From PALSA-188 sp963720075 (GTDB lineage: Bacteria > Acidobacteriota > Terriglobia > Terriglobales > Acidobacteriaceae), in assembly GCA_963720075.1 (NCBI GenBank), contig CAVREG010000006.1, forward strand, positions 124,001 to 188,000: 64,000 bases of DNA, written 5' to 3'. Each line of letters begins with the position of its first letter. Within the stretch, counting starts at the first letter, position 1. A program made the translations under genes and the position numbers. The notes beneath the pieces are model-generated. The model was not told the origin of the DNA and did no database searches. It worked only from the letters and a program-made list of their open reading frames with translations. Positions 59,679 through 64,000 of the stretch are shown here, piece after piece.

Positions 59679-62600
59679 TCATTCCGCGGCCAGTTCTTCG
59701 GTCTCGCCCTCCGTACGCATCAATTCGAGCGCTCGCTCGGCTTCTTCGTAGGCTTGCGAAACTTCTTCCTGAACCTTGGCGGCAGCCTCTTCCATCTCTG
59801 GCGAGAGGCGGACGTTGCGGTAATATTCCATTCCCGTTCCGGCAGGTATGAGCCGTCCGACGATTACGTTTTCCTTCAGTCCGCGAAGGTGGTCCACAGC
59901 TCCCTGGATCGAAGCTTCAGTGAGCACTCGCGTGGTCTCCTGGAAAGATGCGGCGGAGATGAACGAATCCGTCGAGAGCGATGCTTTGGTGATGCCGAGC
60001 AGCAGCGGCCGGCCCGTTGCCGGACGTCCACCGTCGCGTATCACCCGCTCGTTCTCTTCGGAGAAGCGGAATTTGTCAACCTGCTGTTCCAGAAGGAACG
60101 TGGTATCGCCGACATCTTCCACCTTGCGCCAACGCATCATTTGACGAACGATCACTTCGATGTGCTTATCGCTGATGTTCACGCCCTGGAGCCGGTAGAC
60201 TTCCTGGATTTCGTTGACCAGGTAAGACTGCAGCTCTTTTTCCCCGAGGACAGCAAGAATGTCGTGAGGATTGAGCGGCCCGTCCATTAGCGGTTCTCCC
60301 GCTTTGACGCGCTCGCCCTCCTGCACATTGATGTGCACGCCGCGCGGAACCGAGTATTCCTTTTCGGTGCCGTTGTCGGCGATCACATACATTTTGCGCT
60401 GGCCCTTGGAGACTTCGCCGAATTTCACCGTGCCATCAATTTCGCTGATGACCGCGGTTTCATGCGGCTTGCGGGCTTCGAACAATTCGACTACGCGCGG
60501 CAGACCACCGGTGATGTCTTTCGTCTTGGTAGTCTCACGCGGGATCTTCGCCAGAACGTCTCCCGGATGGGCAGTGTCGCCATCCTGCACCATCAAGTGG
60601 GCGCGCGATGGCATGAGATACCGCTTGCTGGTCTTGCCTTTGATGACGATCGCAGGCTGACGTTTTTCGTCCGGCGAATCGGCGACTACGTGACGAGACA
60701 GGCCGGTGACTTCGTCCACTTCTTCGTGGAGCGTGACTCCTTCCTGCAAGTCCTTGAACTGGATGGTTCCACCGATTTCGGTCAAGACCGAGAAGGTGTA
60801 TGGATCCCACTCGACCATGACATGGCCTTGCTGGACCGGATCGCCTTCCGCGACCTTTACCTTGGCGCCGTAAACCACAGCGTAGCGTTCGCGCTCACGG
60901 CCCTTTTCGTCGACGACAGCGATCGATCCCTGACGGTTCATGACCACGAGGTCGCCCGATTTCGCTTTCACGGTTTGCAAGCTGATGAAGCGAACCGTGC
61001 CGCTGTTCTTGGCTTCGAGACGCGATTGCTCCGAGACTCGTGACGCCGTGCCTCCGATGTGGAAGGTACGCATCGTCAGCTGAGTACCGGGCTCGCCGAT
61101 GGATTGTGCCGCGATGACGCCTGTGGCTTCGCCGAGTTCGACGAGGCGGCCAGAGGCAAGGTTGCGGCCGTAGCACATCACGCAGACTCCGCGTTTCGAT
61201 TCGCAGGTCAGCACGGAGCGGATTTTCACCCTCTCGATGCCAGCCGCTTGAACCGTTCCCGCGAGTTCTTCGGTGATCTCCTGATTGATTTCGACCACCA
61301 CGTTGCCGTCGTAATCTTTGAGCTTCTCAAGCGATACGCGCCCAACGATACGGTCGCGCAGCGGCTCGATCACCTCGCCAGCTTCGACGATTCCGGCGAC
61401 GTAGATGCCGTCCACCGTTCCGCAATCGTATTCGCTGATGATTACGTCTTGCGCCACGTCAACCAGTCGGCGAGTCAGATAGCCTGAATCGGCCGTCTTG
61501 AGAGCGGTGTCAGCTAGGCCTTTACGCGCGCCGTGTGTCGAGATGAAGTACTGCAACACGGTTAGTCCTTCGCGGAAGTTGGCCGTGATCGGCGTTTCGA
61601 TGATTTCGCCGGACGGCTTCGCCATCAATCCGCGCATGCCAGAGAGCTGTCGAATCTGCTGTTTCGATCCTCGAGCGCCCGAATCGGCCATGACGTAAAT
61701 CGGATTGATGAAGCCTTCTTTATCGCGCTGCTGCATCTGCCCGAACATTTCGTCGGCAACTTTTTCGGTGATGGCCGACCAGATTTCGATGACCTTGTTG
61801 TAGCGCTCACCGTTGGTAATTGCGCCGTCTAGATATTGCTGCTGCACGTTGACGACTTGCTTCTCGGCATCTTTGACGAGAGTCTTCTTGTTATCGGGGA
61901 TGACCATGTCATCAATGCCGATGGAGAGTCCGGCCTTGGTCGCATAACGGAATCCCAAGTCTTTGACTTCGTCGAGCATCTTGACCGTCACTTCGAGTCC
62001 GAAGCGGAGGTAGCAGTAACTAACCAACTGCCCAATGCCCTTCTTCTTGAGCAAGCCATTGATGTATGGCATAGCTTCAGGCAGATGGTCATTGAGGATG
62101 GCCCGTCCCACGGTCGTGTTCAGGAACGTGCGTTCGTATTGGACGGGATCGGTGTGAGTGATGTCCTGATCGTCGTACGCGCTGGTCAGATCAATCACTT
62201 CGCCGGTATAGCGCAGACGAATCGGAGTAAGCGTTTCGACTTCGCCAGCTTCGAGCGCCATCAATACTTCTTCGATGTTGGCGAATGCGCGGCCTTCACC
62301 TTTTGCGCCCGGCTTGCCTTTGGTCAGGTAATAGAGACCGAGCACCATATCCTGCGTAGGAACGGTAATCGGATGTCCTGACGCCGGCGAAAGAATGTTG
62401 TGCGATGACAGCATTAACACGCTCGCCTCAACTTGAGCCTCGGGAGACAGCGGGATGTGTACCGCCATCTGATCGCCGTCGAAGTCGGCATTGAACGCCG
62501 TGCAGACCAGCGGGTGAATCTTGATCGCCTTGCCTTCAACCAGCACAGGCTCGAATGCCTGGATGCCGAGCCGATGGAGCGTGGGAGCGCGGTTCAGCAT

Positions 62601-63866
62601 GACCGGATGATCTTTAATCACTTCTTCGAGGATGTCCCAGACAATTGGTTCCTGCTGCTCGACCATTTCCTTAGCTTGCTTGATAGTCGTGCAGTGTCCG
62701 GTCTGTTCGAGTCGGTGATAGATGAATGGCTTAAACAGTTCGAGCGCCATCTTCTTCGGAAGTCCGCATTGATGCAGCTTGAGTTCCGGACCGACCACGA
62801 TGACGGACCGCCCTGAGTAGTCAACGCGCTTGCCCAGCAGGTTCTGACGGAATCGTCCCTGCTTGCCCTTAAGCGTGTCAGATAAAGACTTCAGGGGACG
62901 ATTGTTCGCGCCACGCAGCACGCGGCCGCGGCGTCCGTTGTCAAACAACGCGTCAACCGCTTCCTGCAACATGCGCTTTTCATTGCGCACGATGACTTCG
63001 GGAGCGTGCAGGTCCATCAACTTCTTCAACCGGTTGTTGCGGTTGATCACGCGGCGGTACAGATCGTTGAGATCGGAAGTGGCAAAACGGCCACCATCCA
63101 GTGGAACCAGGGGGCGAAGCTCCGGCGGAATCACCGGAATGACATCCAAAATCATCCAGTTGGGCTTGTTGCCACTGCGGCGGAACGCTTCGACTACTTT
63201 CAGGCGCTTGGTATATTTCAGGCGCTTTTGCAGCGAGCTTTCATGCTTCATCTTCTCGCGCAGTTCGACCGAGAGGCCCTCGATGTCCACACGCTTGAGA
63301 AGTTCTTTGATGGCTTCCGCGCCCATCATTGCTTTGAAGCCGGCAGGGCGGAATTGCTGATCGAGTTCGCGGTACTTCGCTTCGTCCTTAATTACTTCGT
63401 GATCTTTTACGGGAGCATCTCCTGGCTCGACGACAACGTACGCTTCGAAGTACAGAACGGCTTCCAAGTCACGCAGAGAAATGTCGAGCAGGTGGCCGAT
63501 GCGGCTCGGTAGCCCTTTAAAGAACCACACGTGCGAACAGGGAGACGCAAGTTCGATGTGTCCCAGGCGCTCGCGGCGAACTTTCGACAGAGTAACTTCG
63601 ACTCCGCATTTATCGCAGATCACGCCGCGATGCTTCATGCGCTTGTACTTGCCGCAGAGGCATTCCCAATCGGTTACTGGGCCGAAGATGCGGGCGCAGA
63701 ACAATCCGTCGCGCTCGGGCTTGAAGGTGCGGTAGTTGATGGTCTCGGGTTTGGTGACTTCGCCGTGCGACCAGCTCCGGATTTTTTCGGGCGAGGCCAG
63801 GCTGATGCGGATAGCATCAAAATCGGCGACAGGGTTTGCCAGATCAAAGGGGCTCGAACGAAACAA
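59679..63866 (-). CDS. rpoC: RNA polymerase beta' subunit
   Basis: About 1395 residues. The N-terminal zinc ribbon is CLCGKYKRMKHRGVICDKCGVEV and the catalytic NADFDGDQMAVH lies at about 62461-62496. RTFHIGGTASR and further conserved C-terminal segments are present. The start is TTG 63866 (LFRSSPFDLA), six bases after GGAGG. The longer frame to 63956 begins with a sequence unlike RpoC and is rejected. rpoB is expected upstream, just beyond the window. Confidence 0.97.
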   Translation of the reverse strand: MFRSSPFDLANPVADFDAIRISLASPEKIRSWSHGEVTKPETINYRTFKPERDGLFCARIFGPVTDWECLCGKYKRMKHRGVICDKCGVEVTLSKVRRERLGHIELASPCSHVWFFKGLPSRIGHLLDISLRDLEAVLYFEAYVVVEPGDAPVKDHEVIKDEAKYRELDQQFRPAGFKAMMGAEAIKELLKRVDIEGLSVELREKMKHESSLQKRLKYTKRLKVVEAFRRSGNKPNWMILDVIPVIPPELRPLVPLDGGRFATSDLNDLYRRVINRNNRLKKLMDLHAPEVIVRNEKRMLQEAVDALFDNGRRGRVLRGANNRPLKSLSDTLKGKQGRFRQNLLGKRVDYSGRSVIVVGPELKLHQCGLPKKMALELFKPFIYHRLEQTGHCTTIKQAKEMVEQQEPIVWDILEEVIKDHPVMLNRAPTLHRLGIQAFEPVLVEGKAIKIHPLVCTAFNADFDGDQMAVHIPLSPEAQVEASVLMLSSHNILSPASGHPITVPTQDMVLGLYYLTKGKPGAKGEGRAFANIEEVLMALEAGEVETLTPIRLRYTGEVIDLTSAYDDQDITHTDPVQYERTFLNTTVGRAILNDHLPEAMPYINGLLKKKGIGQLVSYCYLRFGLEVTVKMLDEVKDLGFRYATKAGLSIGIDDMVIPDNKKTLVKDAEKQVVNVQQQYLDGAITNGERYNKVIEIWSAITEKVADEMFGQMQQRDKEGFINPIYVMADSGARGSKQQIRQLSGMRGLMAKPSGEIIETPITANFREGLTVLQYFISTHGARKGLADTALKTADSGYLTRRLVDVAQDVIISEYDCGTVDGIYVAGIVEAGEVIEPLRDRIVGRVSLEKLKDYDGNVVVEINQEITEELAGTVQAAGIERVKIRSVLTCESKRGVCVMCYGRNLASGRLVELGEATGVIAAQSIGEPGTQLTMRTFHIGGTASRVSEQSRLEAKNSGTVRFISLQTVKAKSGDLVVMNRQGSIAVVDEKGRERERYAVVYGAKVKVAEGDPVQQGHVMVEWDPYTFSVLTEIGGTIQFKDLQEGVTLHEEVDEVTGLSRHVVADSPDEKRQPAIVIKGKTSKRYLMPSRAHLMVQDGDTAHPGDVLAKIPRETTKTKDITGGLPRVVELFEARKPHETAVISEIDGTVKFGEVSKGQRKMYVIADNGTEKEYSVPRGVHINVQEGERVKAGEPLMDGPLNPHDILAVLGEKELQSYLVNEIQEVYRLQGVNISDKHIEVIVRQMMRWRKVEDVGDTTFLLEQQVDKFRFSEENERVIRDGGRPATGRPLLLGITKASLSTDSFISAASFQETTRVLTEASIQGAVDHLRGLKENVIVGRLIPAGTGMEYYRNVRLSPEMEEAAAKVQEEVSQAYEEAERALELMRTEGETEELAAE

Positions 63867-64000
63867 GGTGGTCCTCCACTTCCTGCGGCCGTTCGCCGTC
63901 GCGGGCGGCTCCCAAAATCGATGCCGGATGGCGGTCGCCGTTGCAACAACAACCACCGACTTATCTCTTGGCCCACCGGATGGGAACGTTCCGGGAGGCT

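Noticed and set aside
63961..64000. Possible end of rpoB on the minus strand
   Set aside because: A frame reading RWAKR-stop ends at 63961, but only 13 codons are visible and they do not match a recognisable RpoB C-terminus.
1..64000. tRNA or rRNA genes and CRISPR arrays
   Set aside because: No TpsiC-arm/anticodon pattern that folds, no rRNA segment and no regularly spaced repeat-spacer array were seen by eye; a tRNAscan and CRISPR search would be decisive.

Overview
The window looks like a chromosomal segment of a soil-type Acidobacteriota, probably the Koribacter/Terriglobus side (class Terriglobia). This is inferred from the gene mix rather than from a database search: a serine/threonine kinase with TPR tail, several PilZ proteins, GH16 and GH116 glycosidases, a LysW-like zinc ribbon, frequent TTG/GTG starts, and many palindromic intergenic repeats of the kind common in this group. 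It carries ordinary housekeeping blocks and is not a phage, plasmid or genomic island. The only mobile-element trace is a transposase remnant.

Layout. 1-5.3 kb: the end of a MetX-like hydrolase, a sodium:solute symporter, a small conserved-looking protein, a SpoIIE-type phosphatase and a frameshifted small secreted protein. 5.8-8.7 kb (minus): a membrane protein, an aquaporin and a STAS anti-sigma antagonist. 8.9-14.5 kb (plus): a compact three-gene operon joining cytoplasmic GAF sensors, three HlyD-type adaptors and a PqqD/M50-like membrane protein, with no pump gene. This is the best candidate here for an undescribed system. 14.5-18.7 kb (minus): an XRE regulator and a GH116-GH16 pair. 19.2-21.0 kb: a split LigD, with phosphoesterase and ligase as separate genes. 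22.4-29.5 kb: infC-rpmI-rplT, pheS-pheT, an aminotransferase, and a ZapB-like/ZapA pair. 29.6-34.4 kb: a cytochrome c, DUF488, a class II aldolase, lipA and a histidine kinase. 34.4-39.6 kb (minus): a coiled-coil PilZ-like protein, CsbD, a receiver-PilZ protein, and fabF with two ACP genes. 39.7-48.4 kb: an IS remnant, DoxX, miaA, a GH3 glycosidase, a lipoprotein, a zinc-ribbon membrane protein, and pyrR-pyrB-pyrC. 48.5-51.5 kb: a kinase-TPR gene broken by two one-base deletions. 51.6-64 kb: kbl/bioF-like, a LysW-like protein, an M28 peptidase, a catalytically dead rhomboid, an alpha/beta hydrolase, pyk, YihY/BrkB and rpoC.

Regulatory themes. Partner-switching parts (SpoIIE phosphatase, STAS protein), PilZ proteins, an orphan histidine kinase and a eukaryotic-type kinase give a dense signalling repertoire. 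At least five families of short palindromic repeats sit between genes. In a few places they run into coding sequence: the start of the ligase, the preferred-start region of pheT, and the apparent N-terminus of the YihY protein. Three single-base deletions (one in the small secreted gene, two in the kinase-TPR gene) all have the same sign, which fits either pseudogenes or consensus errors in the assembly.
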